Shown: positions 16,463 through 27,200 of the stretch, piece after piece
How positions within the stretch are numbered: position 1 is the first letter of the stretch
How the letters are laid out: the number at the start of each line of letters is the position of its first letter
From: Saprospirales bacterium
GTDB taxonomy: Bacteria > Bacteroidota > Bacteroidia > Chitinophagales > Saprospiraceae
Assembly (NCBI GenBank): GCA_016711045.1
Contig: JADJTT010000002.1
Location: forward strand, 186,001 to 250,000
Reading direction: 5' to 3'
Length of the DNA stretch: 64,000 bases
Made by a program: the position numbers and the translations under genes
The notes under the pieces: generated by a model
Told to the model about the DNA's origin: nothing
The model's input: only the letters and a program-made list of their open reading frames with translations
Databases searched by the model: none

Positions 16463-16960
16463 TCAGGCGCTGGTTTCTCTTCTCGTCACCAGGGCGACCA
16501 GTGCTGCCAGACCAAATCCAAGGATGGCGCTTTGCGCCCAGCCCAGGAGTGCCTGTCCCAGCGATATCTGAAAGTTTTGTTCGTCCAATTGCTTATACGC
16601 TTCCGGCAATTTGGCTGGTTCTGTGAATTTCGGCAACGCCTCTCGCATAATCTCCTTTTGTAAAACGGACAAGGAGGGATCAACCTGATGGACGATGTAA
16701 TAAAAAATATAGAACCAGGCATTGGCAACCAAGTATGCCAGAAAGGCGATCCGCAGGGCGTCTTTCCAGGGAAAAGGGCCTTCCGTTTCTTCGCGGGTTT
16801 TCACCGCAGCCAGGTACATGCCGCCGATATACAACAAGATCGGGCTATAAGCTACCCAGGGCGAAAAGACAAGCGGTTTGTCGATCAGGTAAATGACCAC
16901 AAAAAATACGACTGTCAGAACACCTGCGATGGAACCAAATAATACGCTTTTATTTTTCAT
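16463..16960 (-). CDS. DUF4199 membrane protein
   Basis: 165 residues from the ATG at 16960 (MKNKSVLFGSIAGVL). The frame is open further upstream through a terminator hairpin, which is clearly not part of the gene. Four membrane segments (about residues 5-22, 30-52, 68-92 and 138-158) and an extracytoplasmic helical loop EKEIMREALPKFTEPAKL. This is the DUF4199 pattern, a Bacteroidota family of unknown function. It lies just ahead of the GT2 gene. Confidence 0.8.
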   Translation of the reverse strand: MKNKSVLFGSIAGVLTVVFFVVIYLIDKPLVFSPWVAYSPILLYIGGMYLAAVKTREETEGPFPWKDALRIAFLAYLVANAWFYIFYYIVHQVDPSLSVLQKEIMREALPKFTEPAKLPEAYKQLDEQNFQISLGQALLGWAQSAILGFGLAALVALVTRRETSA

Positions 16961-16990
16961 AATGCCGGGTACAAAGATAGGGGAATTAAA

Positions 16991-17018
16991 CAGGGGCACG
17001 GGCTGGCCCGTGCCCCTG
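16991..17018. terminator. Hairpin between the two DUF4199 genes
   Basis: A perfect 13-bp GC-rich stem (16991-17003 with 17006-17018), 19 bases after the stop of the upstream DUF4199 gene on the minus strand; the tail toward lower coordinates is TTTAATTCCCC. Confidence 0.75.
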
Positions 17019-17036
17019 CTTAATAGTAAGATAAAA

Positions 17037-17600
17037 TCACATGGCCTCCGTGGCCTTTGCATTTTGATGAATAGCAGAAGTAATTAGCGACACGATAAAG
17101 CCAAAGATAAAAGAAGAAATGGCGCCAAATATGGACATGGATATCGGATTAGTAAACATGTTGGCAAACTTTATCGCCTGCTCCATAGCGGCCTCATCCA
17201 AGCCTTGTTCTTCCATCCGTTCCATGGACATCGCCCGGATCTGGTCGATCATCCCCGGATCAATCAGGGTAAAGTGCAGGTAGTTGAGTACCATGCCCAC
17301 CAGGCACACGATGGCGACAGTCAAGGTGCCAAAACCCAGCGCGCGGCCAAAAGTGATCGTATTCCCACTTTCTCTTTTGTATTCCCGGGTGGCAATAAAG
17401 ATCCCACCGAAAAAGATGAGGAGGGTGATCACGCTACTAATGGCAGTTCCTTTTTGGGCCACAGGATCTACCAGGCCGGAAAATTGCATCCCAAGGCCTA
17501 CGACAAAGAGGGCCAGGGCAGTGAGCAAGCCATAGCGAAGGGCTAATGGGCGCATGGGAACGGATTCAGGTTGCATCAGGGGTTCGTCGAGATTACTCAT
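17037..17600 (-). CDS. DUF4199 membrane protein (second copy)
   Basis: 187 residues with a polar N-terminus (about 20 residues) followed by four membrane segments (about 22-42, 50-70, 85-110 and 150-175). The loop MERMEEQGLDEAAMEQAIKF before the last one is the helical extracytoplasmic part typical of DUF4199. A divergent paralogue of the gene just downstream, from which it is separated by a strong hairpin. Function unknown. Together with the neighbouring GT2 and dihydroorotase-like genes it forms a grouping I have seen repeatedly in Bacteroidota, which is recall rather than a check. Confidence 0.8.
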   Translation of the reverse strand: MSNLDEPLMQPESVPMRPLALRYGLLTALALFVVGLGMQFSGLVDPVAQKGTAISSVITLLIFFGGIFIATREYKRESGNTITFGRALGFGTLTVAIVCLVGMVLNYLHFTLIDPGMIDQIRAMSMERMEEQGLDEAAMEQAIKFANMFTNPISMSIFGAISSFIFGFIVSLITSAIHQNAKATEAM

Positions 17601-17689
17601 ATCAGCTGGTTTTTATGAAGAAAATTTGTAAACATAGTTCTCAAATGGCTTTCATATTTATTTAGTTTAATGTGTACTAAGGTATGGTT

Positions 17690-18958
17690 TTATTTCGAAA
17701 ACCATGCCTGCTTGTCAAGGAATACCGCCCGGGGCCTTCCCCTCAATGTCTTGCCCACCAGTGGGGAATTATGCGATTTCGACCGGATCGTTTTTTCCGA
17801 ATATATCCACTCGGCATCGGGGTGAAAAAGGGTGAAATTGGCTGTACTTCCTTCTTCCACCACCACAGGATCAAGCCCTAACACTTTACGTGGGTTAATC
17901 GCAAGCCATTCGATAAGCCGATCGAGGGGCAACTCGTCCTTCAGGTAGGTACGACACAAGGCAAATGCAGTCTCCAGCCCAATCGCACCAAATTCGGCAT
18001 AGGGAAATTCCAGCTCTTTCGATTCCGGATCGAGTGGGATGTGGTTGGAAAAAAGGAAATCAATTGTACCGTCATTCAGCCCTTCGAGGAGTGCCTGCAG
18101 GTCGGATGCTTCGCGCAGGGGCGGGAGCACCTTGTAGTTCGCATCAAATTGCCGGAGCATTTCGTCGGTAAACACCAGGTTCATCACAGGCACGGAAGCC
18201 GAAACCCGGAGTCCCTGTTTTTTGGCAGCGCGAACCTTTTCTACCGAACCTGCGGCGGAAAGTCCGTGGATATGGAGACGCGAACCGGCGTATTCCAGGA
18301 GTTCCAGGTCCCGGTGCACCATCAGTTCTTCGGCCAGGCGGGGCAGCCCGCGAAGGCCGAGGGAGGTACTTTGCATCCCTTCGTGCATCTGTCCGTCGCC
18401 CGCCACGTGGATATCCAGGGGCCGGTTCAGGATCAGGCCATCGAAAAACTGGACGTATTGGAGGGCCCGGAGCATCAGGCCACCATCCTGCAAAGGTAAA
18501 AGGCCATCGGAGAATCCTATGGCGCCTGCGGTATGCATATCGATCATTTCGGTAAGCGCCTTTCCCGCACAACCGCTCGAGAGTGCGCCAATGGGAAGCA
18601 AAGCCACCGCTTTACCCGGGTTTTGATTCAGCACATACCCGATATCCGCTTTCGAGTCAATAGCGGGTTGGGTATTGGGCCATATCGCCACCAGGGTATA
18701 CCCGCCTGCCGATGCCGCTTCGCGAAGCGATTGAAGGTCCTCCCGATGTTCCATACCCGGGTCGCCGACGTAAGCGCCGACATCTACCCAACCGGGAGAC
18801 AGCATTAAGCCTTCTTCTTCAATGAGTTGATCTGCATCGGGAACCACAGCCGGATTGACTGCCTGAAGGATCCCATCCTGAATAAACAAGTCGACTGTTT
18901 TCCGGTGCAGGGAAGATGCCGGATCCACGATGGTCACTCGTTTGATCAAACAGCCCAT
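17690..18958 (-). CDS. Dihydroorotase homologue lacking metal ligands
   Basis: 422 residues from the ATG at 18958 (MGCLIKRVTIVDP); the open frame further upstream crosses a palindrome region and is not credible. The overall fold is amidohydrolase/dihydroorotase: PGWVDVGAYVGDPGMEHREDL, KVLPPLRE and FGAIGLETAFALCR align well. Catalytic residues are lost, however. The metal motif HxH after the first strand is GAY, the later His of the PHHL block reads PVMNLVF, and the DHAPH block is SNHIPLDP with the catalytic Asp replaced by Asn. It is therefore likely a non-catalytic pseudo-dihydroorotase, as known for some pyrC' genes that serve as partners of aspartate transcarbamoylase. Confidence 0.88.
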   Translation of the reverse strand: MGCLIKRVTIVDPASSLHRKTVDLFIQDGILQAVNPAVVPDADQLIEEEGLMLSPGWVDVGAYVGDPGMEHREDLQSLREAASAGGYTLVAIWPNTQPAIDSKADIGYVLNQNPGKAVALLPIGALSSGCAGKALTEMIDMHTAGAIGFSDGLLPLQDGGLMLRALQYVQFFDGLILNRPLDIHVAGDGQMHEGMQSTSLGLRGLPRLAEELMVHRDLELLEYAGSRLHIHGLSAAGSVEKVRAAKKQGLRVSASVPVMNLVFTDEMLRQFDANYKVLPPLREASDLQALLEGLNDGTIDFLFSNHIPLDPESKELEFPYAEFGAIGLETAFALCRTYLKDELPLDRLIEWLAINPRKVLGLDPVVVEEGSTANFTLFHPDAEWIYSEKTIRSKSHNSPLVGKTLRGRPRAVFLDKQAWFSK

Positions 18959-19047
18959 GTAGGGGAGAATTTTAACAAAAGTATGAAATTTATAAAGAGA
19001 GATCACCCCTTGACGGCGGTGATGTCTTTTTTTAAAAATTATTTCAA

Positions 19048-19115
19048 AACCACTGCGGCCGCCGGCCGCAGTGGTTATAATCATATTTCGCCGGCGGCGG
19101 CGGCGAAATATGATT
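19048..19115. repeat. Two adjacent GC-tipped palindromes
   Basis: First palindrome: 13-bp perfect stem (19048-19060 with 19064-19076), tip GCGGCC-GCC-GGCCGC. Second: 15-bp perfect stem (19079-19093 with 19101-19115), loop GCGGCGG. They lie between the VWA gene stop and the dihydroorotase-like start; a T-rich stretch follows the first stem on the minus strand, so one may act as terminator. The tip matches that of the palindrome at 60797-60877. Confidence 0.8.
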
Positions 19116-19135
19116 GATTAATTTTGTCGCACTAT

Positions 19136-21172
19136 TTACACCTTCCAAAATCGCAACAGGAGTTGTTCGATTCCCAGGAAGATCAACACCAAAAACAAGC
19201 ACCAACGCCACAACACCACGCCCTGGTTGCGCTCCCCGATAAGGACTTCAAAATTAGCTCGGGCACTGGCCTCAATAATACTGGCCCGGTCGCCCACCAG
19301 TTCCTTCAGTTCAGCGATGGAAAAATAAGCCAGGTTAGATTCTTTCCGGTTGTAATTAAAGGCAAACTCGGCCAGCGACTCCCCTTCCTGCTGTCTTTCC
19401 AGTTTGTATATGCCCGCAGTAGGGATCTCATTCGACACCGTAAGCACGAGGCGTGAGCCGGTAATTCGCTGAGAAGGAATAAACTGAATACCGGGACCTT
19501 CCAGTTGGTAGACAATTTCCGAGCCCAGCACAGGCACGTCTGCGGAGATGACTTCGTCGTCCCCGATCGTATAGGCAATCTTTTGCCCCCGTCCGGAAGA
19601 AATAGCCATTTTGTAGAGCATAGGAATGAATATCTCCGCATTCCGAGTCATATTGTTGTAGGCTTCCGACAACGGCGCCGCCATTACATAGAGGTGTCCT
19701 TGCCCTGCCTGGTATTTTGCCAGAAAAGAAGAACCGTCGCGGTAGCTCATCAGGGTTTCTTCTGCGGCCGTGCCCGAGCGCGCCCAGGCGAAATTGCCCT
19801 GGGTAGTGGGCAACCGAAGGTTTGCGCTTTTATTTTCAAATACATCCCGGAAGATAAATTCTTCCACATTGACCTGTCCGATAACCCGCTCCCGGGATTC
19901 AAAGGCTGTAAAGACATTGGCGGGGAATGCCGAGAGGAAGGAGTTGTAGGATTCCAGCGATGCCAGGGCAGCCGGAAACACCAGTAAATTGCCTCCATTC
20001 TCCACGTATTCCTTGAGTGCGAAGGATAGCCCGGAAGACAACTCAGGCAATTCATTCAACACGATGAACTGATATCCTGGCAGGCGGGAGTAGTCAAGGC
20101 TCCTGCTGGTAAGGTTCTCGGCCCGAAAATAGGGAATGCTGTTAAAGGCTGAGGTGAGGTAGGTGTTTTCCACCACCTCATTGATGATGGCCACCTGTAC
20201 TTCCTCTGCCACCTGGAGCGCTATGTGGTAAAGGTCGTCAAATTGGATTGGGTAATCCGTGATCTGCAGTTCCGCCTCATGCCATCCGACATGCTGGAGT
20301 TGCATACTGATCGTATCCAATACCGCTGTTTGCGGGGGGATGGTCAGGGTACCGACAGGCATTACCTGCCCTTCGTGCTTCAGCGTAAGCCGTACATTTT
20401 CGGCTTCTTCATCGGTCCAGTTCTTCACCTTTACGATCAGGTTATTGGGCTGATTGAGCATGGGAACCGGCGCTTCCATCCAAACGGAGTCGATGCTGAT
20501 ATTTCGCTCCTGTACGGCCTGCAAGGGAATAAGATTAAGCTGTAGCGCGGTATCCTTGGGTTCCTCCCACCGCGTAATGTTTTTTTGAAAATCGGATATC
20601 CAATAGGCCACATGGATATCATTGGTACCCTGATTCAAAGCTTGCTCTTGCCGTACCAGGATTTGGTTTAAGGGTTTAACGGACGGAGTAAGCGCTATTT
20701 CATCGATATAGGCAAGGGCTTCCTCCTTACCAACCAGGCGTTGGTGCCGGCCTTCCAGGTCATTGGTGAGGATCTGAAAGCGATCGTCAACTGCATAGGC
20801 TTCCACAATATCGCGGGCCCGGCGCTTGCCCTCTTCCAGGAGTGGTACATCCTGGCTCAGGGCGCCCATGCTAAAAGAGTTGTCGATAAAAATACTGACA
20901 TCTTTACTACCCTGGGAGACATCTGTTCCGGACGGAATGAACGGCTGTGCAAAAGCAAAGACAAGGAAAGCAATGGCCAGGCACCGCATGAGCAACACCA
21001 ACCAGTTGCGCAGCTTGGACCGGGCACTGGTTTCTTCCTTTACTTCCCGCAGAAAGCGTACGTTAGTAAAGTATACCTTCTTGTACCTCCGGAAATAGAA
21101 CAGGTGGATGATAATGGGAATAGCCAGAGAAGCCAGGGCAATTAAAAATGCCGGAAATAGAAACTGCATCAT
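19136..21172 (-). CDS. BatA-domain VWA membrane protein
   Basis: 678 residues. The N-terminal BatA-type double membrane domain (about 1-80, containing FLFPAFLIALASLAIPIIIH and RNWLVLLMRCLAIAFLVFA) is followed by a von Willebrand A-like domain opening with SIFIDNSFSMG, an intact D-x-S-x-S metal site. A long beta-rich periplasmic part follows, including a glutamine-amidotransferase-like segment (about 370-480), and a last membrane helix near the C-terminus. Such proteins sit in the inner membrane of Bacteroidota and are grouped with the Bat aerotolerance family; the exact function is unknown. Two ATGs (21172, 21169) are adjacent. Confidence 0.88.
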   Translation of the reverse strand: MMQFLFPAFLIALASLAIPIIIHLFYFRRYKKVYFTNVRFLREVKEETSARSKLRNWLVLLMRCLAIAFLVFAFAQPFIPSGTDVSQGSKDVSIFIDNSFSMGALSQDVPLLEEGKRRARDIVEAYAVDDRFQILTNDLEGRHQRLVGKEEALAYIDEIALTPSVKPLNQILVRQEQALNQGTNDIHVAYWISDFQKNITRWEEPKDTALQLNLIPLQAVQERNISIDSVWMEAPVPMLNQPNNLIVKVKNWTDEEAENVRLTLKHEGQVMPVGTLTIPPQTAVLDTISMQLQHVGWHEAELQITDYPIQFDDLYHIALQVAEEVQVAIINEVVENTYLTSAFNSIPYFRAENLTSRSLDYSRLPGYQFIVLNELPELSSGLSFALKEYVENGGNLLVFPAALASLESYNSFLSAFPANVFTAFESRERVIGQVNVEEFIFRDVFENKSANLRLPTTQGNFAWARSGTAAEETLMSYRDGSSFLAKYQAGQGHLYVMAAPLSEAYNNMTRNAEIFIPMLYKMAISSGRGQKIAYTIGDDEVISADVPVLGSEIVYQLEGPGIQFIPSQRITGSRLVLTVSNEIPTAGIYKLERQQEGESLAEFAFNYNRKESNLAYFSIAELKELVGDRASIIEASARANFEVLIGERNQGVVLWRWCLFLVLIFLGIEQLLLRFWKV

Positions 21173-21223
21173 GATTTGTTTAACGCTAAACCCTACAGAG
21201 GAGTTTTGGGCGGGTAAAGCTAA

Positions 21224-21261
21224 AAAAAGAGCGGCAGGGAAAAAAACCTGCCGCTCTTTTT
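21224..21261. terminator. Bidirectional hairpin terminator
   Basis: A perfect 15-bp stem (21224-21238 with 21247-21261) whose ends are A5/T5, two bases from the adhesin stop codon. A strong terminator for the giant adhesin read on the minus strand. Confidence 0.88.
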
Positions 21262-21263
21262 AA

Positions 21264-24200
21264 TCAGCGTACCAGAGAAACGCTGCCTTTATACAATTCT
21301 ATTCGGCCGTCAATCATTTCAATCTCGGCAAACCAGGTAAATACCGCCGGTTCGACAGGCTGTCCCCGATACACCCCATCCCAGCCATATGCCGGATCAT
21401 TGGGCTGGAAATTGACGTACTGATAGACCGGTTCGCCCCACCGGTCAAACACCATGAAGCTCCTGATCTCCGAGACCTGGTTTCCGGCGAAGATCATAAA
21501 GAGGTCGTTTTCGCCATCGCCGTTCGGCGAAAATGCAGTCGGCACGTATACGTTTGCCTGCTTATTCACCCGGAAAGAGACCCGCGCCTCTCCTTCACAA
21601 CCTTCCGCGGTGGCAACGGTGACCAGATAGTCTATGCTGTGCGTCGGCGTGACGACCGGAGTCAGGCAATCATCACAACTCAGGAACAAGCTCGGCTCCC
21701 AGGTAATGGTTTCGATATCGTTTTCATCGATATTCACAAAAACCTGCACCTCGTAGGTTTCTCCTAATTTCAGCAGCACTTCTCGCTCGACATCCACCTG
21801 CACATCCAAACCCGGGGACAGGAAGGCTTGGTCGTAGATTTTACACCCATTGGCATCCTCGACGACCAGGTCGTAGGTGCCTGCATCGAGCCCTCCATAG
21901 AAGGTTTGCCCACTTAAGGCAAAGCCCCCGCTGATCGAGTACTTGTATGGAGGCGTTCCGCCTAGCACCTCCCCAAACTGGATATACCCGGGATACCCGA
22001 GACATACCGGAGGATCTACTTCGAAGTTAAGGGCTACCGGAAAGTTCGCGGAAACGACCACCTCATCAGCCGAGGAACATCCATTGGCAGGGTTAGTGAC
22101 CGTGAGGAAGTAAGTGCCCGGCGTGCTTACAGTAGGCTGCGGAGTGTTGATTCCGGAAAGTAAGGTTCCGGTGGTAGTGGTCCAGGTATACGTTCCCCCG
22201 CTGCCTATGGGCGAAGAACCCTGCAATTGCAAGGTGGGTTGATCACAAGGCAAAAGGAAATCAGGCCCTGCACTGGCGCCGGGAGGATCAACCATTTCGA
22301 CGACCTCTATCGTCATACTGGCCGAACAGGTATTATTTTGGTTGAGAATGGTCAGGGTATAAGACCCCGGTTCATCTACCAACGGCTGCAGCATGTTGGA
22401 TGAATTGACAATATTACCTCCCCCGGAAGTACTCCAGCTGAGTTGATAGTCTATCCCTGAGTCCGAACCAAGGGCATTGAGCGATACCTGCTCTTCCATA
22501 CAGGTAAGGACAGGCGGCGCACCGATCACCACTAAGGGCTCTTCCACGTCTTCGGTGATCACCACCACATCGGTCGCAGCGCATCCGTTCAACCCGTCCT
22601 GCACGGAAAGGGTGTATGTGCCGGGGGTGCTGATGGTGGGGGTGAGCGTATTTGCCCCCGCATCGATCGCCCCGCCTGCGCTGGCAGTCCATTGATAGGT
22701 GAAATTAGTTCCGGAAGAAGACCCGGCGCCATTCAGCTGCAGCGCGGTCACTGTACAATTCAATTGCGCCGGAGCGCCGGCCACAGCGGCCGGAAGGGTT
22801 TCGTCCTGAGTGACTGAAATCGATTCAAAAGCCACACAGCCATTTTGATTATTGGTCACGGTGAGCGTGTAGGTTCCCGGTTCGTCAATGGTGGGGGAAA
22901 GCGAAGTGTACCCGCTGAGTATCTGCCCGTCAATAGTGGTCCAAAGGTAACTGTAATCAGGCCCTGTGCTGGTGCCGGAAGCCCCAAGGGTCAGAGAGGT
23001 CAGCGTACAGGATAGTTCGCCGGATGGTTGTAAAATGACCGTGGGAGGAGTTTGGTTAGCCGTCACGGAAGTTAGATCGGAGGAGGTACATCCGTTCGTA
23101 TTATTGACGACCAACAGGTTATAGGTTCCCGCTTGATCCACCTGGAGGACCAGGGCATTGGCGCCGGAAAGGATATTTCCATCGCTCGTGGTCCATGTGT
23201 AACTAAAATTGGGTCCCTGGCTGGAGGCACTCGCATTCAGGGAAACCACGGGATTATTACAGGTAAGTACGGCCGTCGCCCCAGCCTCGGAAGTGGGGGA
23301 AGCCACATCCTGCGTAATCACTACCTGGGAAGCGCTTTGGCAGTTGTTTAGGGTATTCTCCACCAGGAGCACATAGGTGCCCGGGGCGTCTACCATCGGG
23401 TTTAGTCCTGCAGCTCCTGCAAGGATATTACCGTTGGCGGTAGTCCACTGATAAAGAAAACCGGCCCCCTGGCTGGAGCCGCCGCCATCCAGCACCACAG
23501 ATGAAACCAGGCAAGTGAGTTGCAGGGGTGCGCCGGCATCAGCCATCGGCGCATCGGCATCCAGGGTGACTGCCACCTGATCGATGCTGGTACAGCCGTT
23601 GCTGTTGTCCAGCACGGTCAGTTCATAGGTGCCCGGGGCGCCTATCGTGGGGGTTAACGTATTTCCCCCATTGAGGATAATCCCGCCAAGGGAATTCCAT
23701 GAATAGGTAAAATCAGGGCCAACCGAAGAACCTGCCCCGTCCAATGGCAAGCTGGTAACCCCGCAATCCAGTTCAAACTCGGGCCCTGCTTCTGCAACCG
23801 GAGGCAGGGTATTTTGAACAACTGTAACCGTCGCCGTGTCCTGGCAAAGGTTCCCTGGTTGGATCACAATCAGTTGGTAATCACCAGGCTGATCAATGGT
23901 CGGAACCGCAATACCTGCAGGACCGGTAATATTTCCATTGGTCGTGGACCATGCGTAGGTCAGTCCGCCGATACCCGTCGAAGGGGCGCCGTCCAGCGTC
24001 AGGGAAGTGGTGGTACAGGTCAGGATGCCAGGTACCGCAACGAGGGCCTGGGGCGCAATCAGGTTTTCGGAAATAACCACCTCATCGGAGGTCGTACATC
24101 CGTTCGCCTCGTTCAAGACCGTAAGCTGGTAGGTTCCCGGTTCATCGATTACAGGGGTCAGGGAGTTATTGCCGGAGAGAATGTTCCCATCAGGAGTTGT

Positions 24201-27200
24201 CCAGGAATAGCTATAGCCCGGGCCCGATGCCGAACCGGCGCCATCCAGACTAAGGGTGGAAATGCCGCAATTCAGTTCTGCCGGGAGACCTGCTTCTGCA
24301 GCCGGCGCCTCCACATCCAGGAATACTTCGGCGGCTATTTCGCTGGTACATCCGTTGCTGAGGTCGGTCACCAACAGGTTGTAGGACCCGGGTTGGTCCA
24401 CCACCGGCTCCAGAAGGGTATTATCTCCGATAATATTGCCGTTGATAGTGGTCCATAAATACATAAATTCAGGCCCCTGGCTGGAATTGGTCCCATCCAG
24501 TTGAATGCTGGTCACTGCGCATGTAAGGGCTTCGGCAGCGGCAACTTGTGCCACCGGCTCCAGCATGTCCACCCCAAGGGTAATGCTGGTTTGGCTGGTA
24601 CAGTTGTTCAACTCATTCGAAACGGTCAGGTCGTAAGTTCCGGGTTCATTTACCGTAAGGAACAACGTCCCTTCTCCGGAAATAATATTGCCATCAGTGG
24701 TTGTCCATGCATAATTGAAATTGGGGCCAAGTGAAGACCCGATCCCGCTGATCAACACCTCCGAATGGGTACAGTCCAGTATTTGGGGAGCGGTAGCCAT
24801 CGCCAATGGAGCATCCGTGTCCAGCGTAACCTCTACCGAGTCGATAGCCACACATCCGTTAGATAAGTCGGCTACCGTCAACAGGTAGATTCCCGAATTA
24901 TTGACGGTCGGGGTCGCGGTATTGGCTCCACTGACGATGTTTCCTCCGTTGATGGCTGACCAGGAATAGGAAAAATCCGGGCCCGAACTGGAGTTGGTGC
25001 CATCCAGTTGTAAATTGGGCAAGCTACAGGAAATGGCCACCGGCGCACCTGCCTCCGCCACAGGGGGTATCAGGTCGTCGAACACATCGATTGATTCGAT
25101 CGACTGACAACCGGTTAAGGTATTGGTAAGCGTTAATTCATAGGTCCCGGATGAACCTGCCACCGGAGTCGGCGTGTCGCTGCCGGAGAGGATCGTTCCC
25201 CCGTTGAGGCCGATCCAACTGAACACAATCGAGTTGCCCGAATCGGACCCGGTAGCATCGAGTGAAATTTCCGGCTGAAGGCAAGTCACCAGATCTGGCG
25301 TCTGGATCTGAATAGTCGGGTCAGTGCTCAGGTCGACCACAAAAGCCTCGTCGGTAGAGGTGCAGCCGTTAGACAAATCAGTGACCAGCAAAATATAGGC
25401 CCCTGCCTGATCGATAGTCGGGTCCAGTTGCGTGGGATCATCCAGGATATTTCCGTTCGGAGTAGTCCACAAATAGGAAAATTCAGCTCCTGCACTGGAC
25501 CCCACCCCGGCTAGCTGAAGCATGGAGACCGTACAGTCAATAACCCCGTCCGGTCCGGCCTCTGCCGTGGGCGCAGCCAGGTCAGCCACCACAGACACCG
25601 AGGACGTGTCGGCACAACCATTCACAGTGTTGGTAATCACCAACAGATAGTCGCCAGGAGCATCTACTGTCGGGGTGGGATTATTGACGGGAGATAAAAA
25701 ATTTCCGTTTGCGGTTGTCCAGGCAAAAGAAATGCCGGGACCCTGGGAAGATCCGGTTCCGTCCAGCACCACCTCGCTGGTCAGGCAGTTGAGCATCTGG
25801 CCGGGGCCGGCATCGGCAACCGGGGTATTGAAATCGGACTGAATGGTCACGGAAGCAGAAGTGAAACAATTATTCAAGGTATCTGAAACGATCAGTTCAT
25901 ACGTCCCTGCACCTGCCGCCGTAGTGATGGATGCGGCGGGATCGCCCGTAATGGCGCCCCCTCCGGAGGCCATCCATTGGTAGGCATAATTAGGCCCGGC
26001 ACTGGAAGCGGTTGCGTCGAACATAAGGAGATTGTTGGCGCAATTGATCACTCCATCAACCAGAAAATCGGCTATCGGGATACTCGAATCGCCCAGAATG
26101 ACCACCGTATCTGTTTTCGCACAACTATTCGCATCGGTAACGGTCACCACATACGTGCCTGCCGTCAGGCCTGCAGGATCCTCCGCGGTGCTTCCTGTAT
26201 TCCAGAGAAAGGCATACCCGGGAGTTCCCCCTGCCACATCCAGATTGATACTTCCTCCTTCGGGGTTATCGCAATTCACTCCGGACAGTGCAGTAGCTGC
26301 CACCGTCAAGGCCGGCGGCTGGTTCACCTGCGCGGAAGTAACCATGTTGCATCCCCTATTGTCAACCACATTGACCACGTAAACCCCGGCGGGAAGATTC
26401 TGTAAGTCCTGGGTAGTGCCGTTATTGTTCCATCCATACGAATAAGGGCTGGTTCCCCCGCTCACGCTCAGGTCTATGGCGCCGGTGGTACCTCCGAAAC
26501 ACGCCACATTCGTGACTTGGGTAGACAGGCTAATGACGGGTATAGTGGCGACTCCCGTACCGGCTCCAGGGCCGGAACAAACCCCGTTACTTACCGAGGT
26601 GATGGTGTAGTTGCCCGCTATCGGGGCTGGAAGCAGGTAGGGATTTTGGGTAATACCCGAGATAGTCACCGGGCTGCCGTTGTTTACTTTGTAAGTAAAA
26701 CTCCAGGGACCTATTCCGGTAAACGTTACCGTAAGGGATCCCGGAGACCCGGGACAAAGGGTTGTGGAGCCACTTATCGTGGCTTTCAGGGTATACACTT
26801 CGACATTGGCCGTATCGGTATCCACGCTACCGCAATAGTCTGTCACGGTAACCGTATACACACCTGATTGATTGGCAATCCCGTTGAATACGGCTCCCGA
26901 CCCCGCGGGGTTCCATGCGTACGTATATGGGGGCGCCCCTCCAATGATCGAAGGAGTAATGGAGAATGGATTCCCTTTGCATATTGGGTCTACATCGATA
27001 TCTACATTAACGGGGGTCGGATCAATAATTTCCATGATCGCCGAGCTGGTGGTACAATTGCAGGGATCTGCAAGCGTAATGATAATGGTTTCTGTTCCCT
27101 CTGCAATGAGGTCGTCGATGATATTGACAGGAACCTGGACAAAGCTCTGGTTAGCAGGGATCGTCACAGACAATGGGATCGGTGTATAATCAACCCCCGA

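Noticed and set aside
16961..17062. N-terminal extension of the DUF4199 protein
   Set aside because: It would translate the terminator hairpin at 16991-17018; the ATG at 16960 begins a normal membrane segment.
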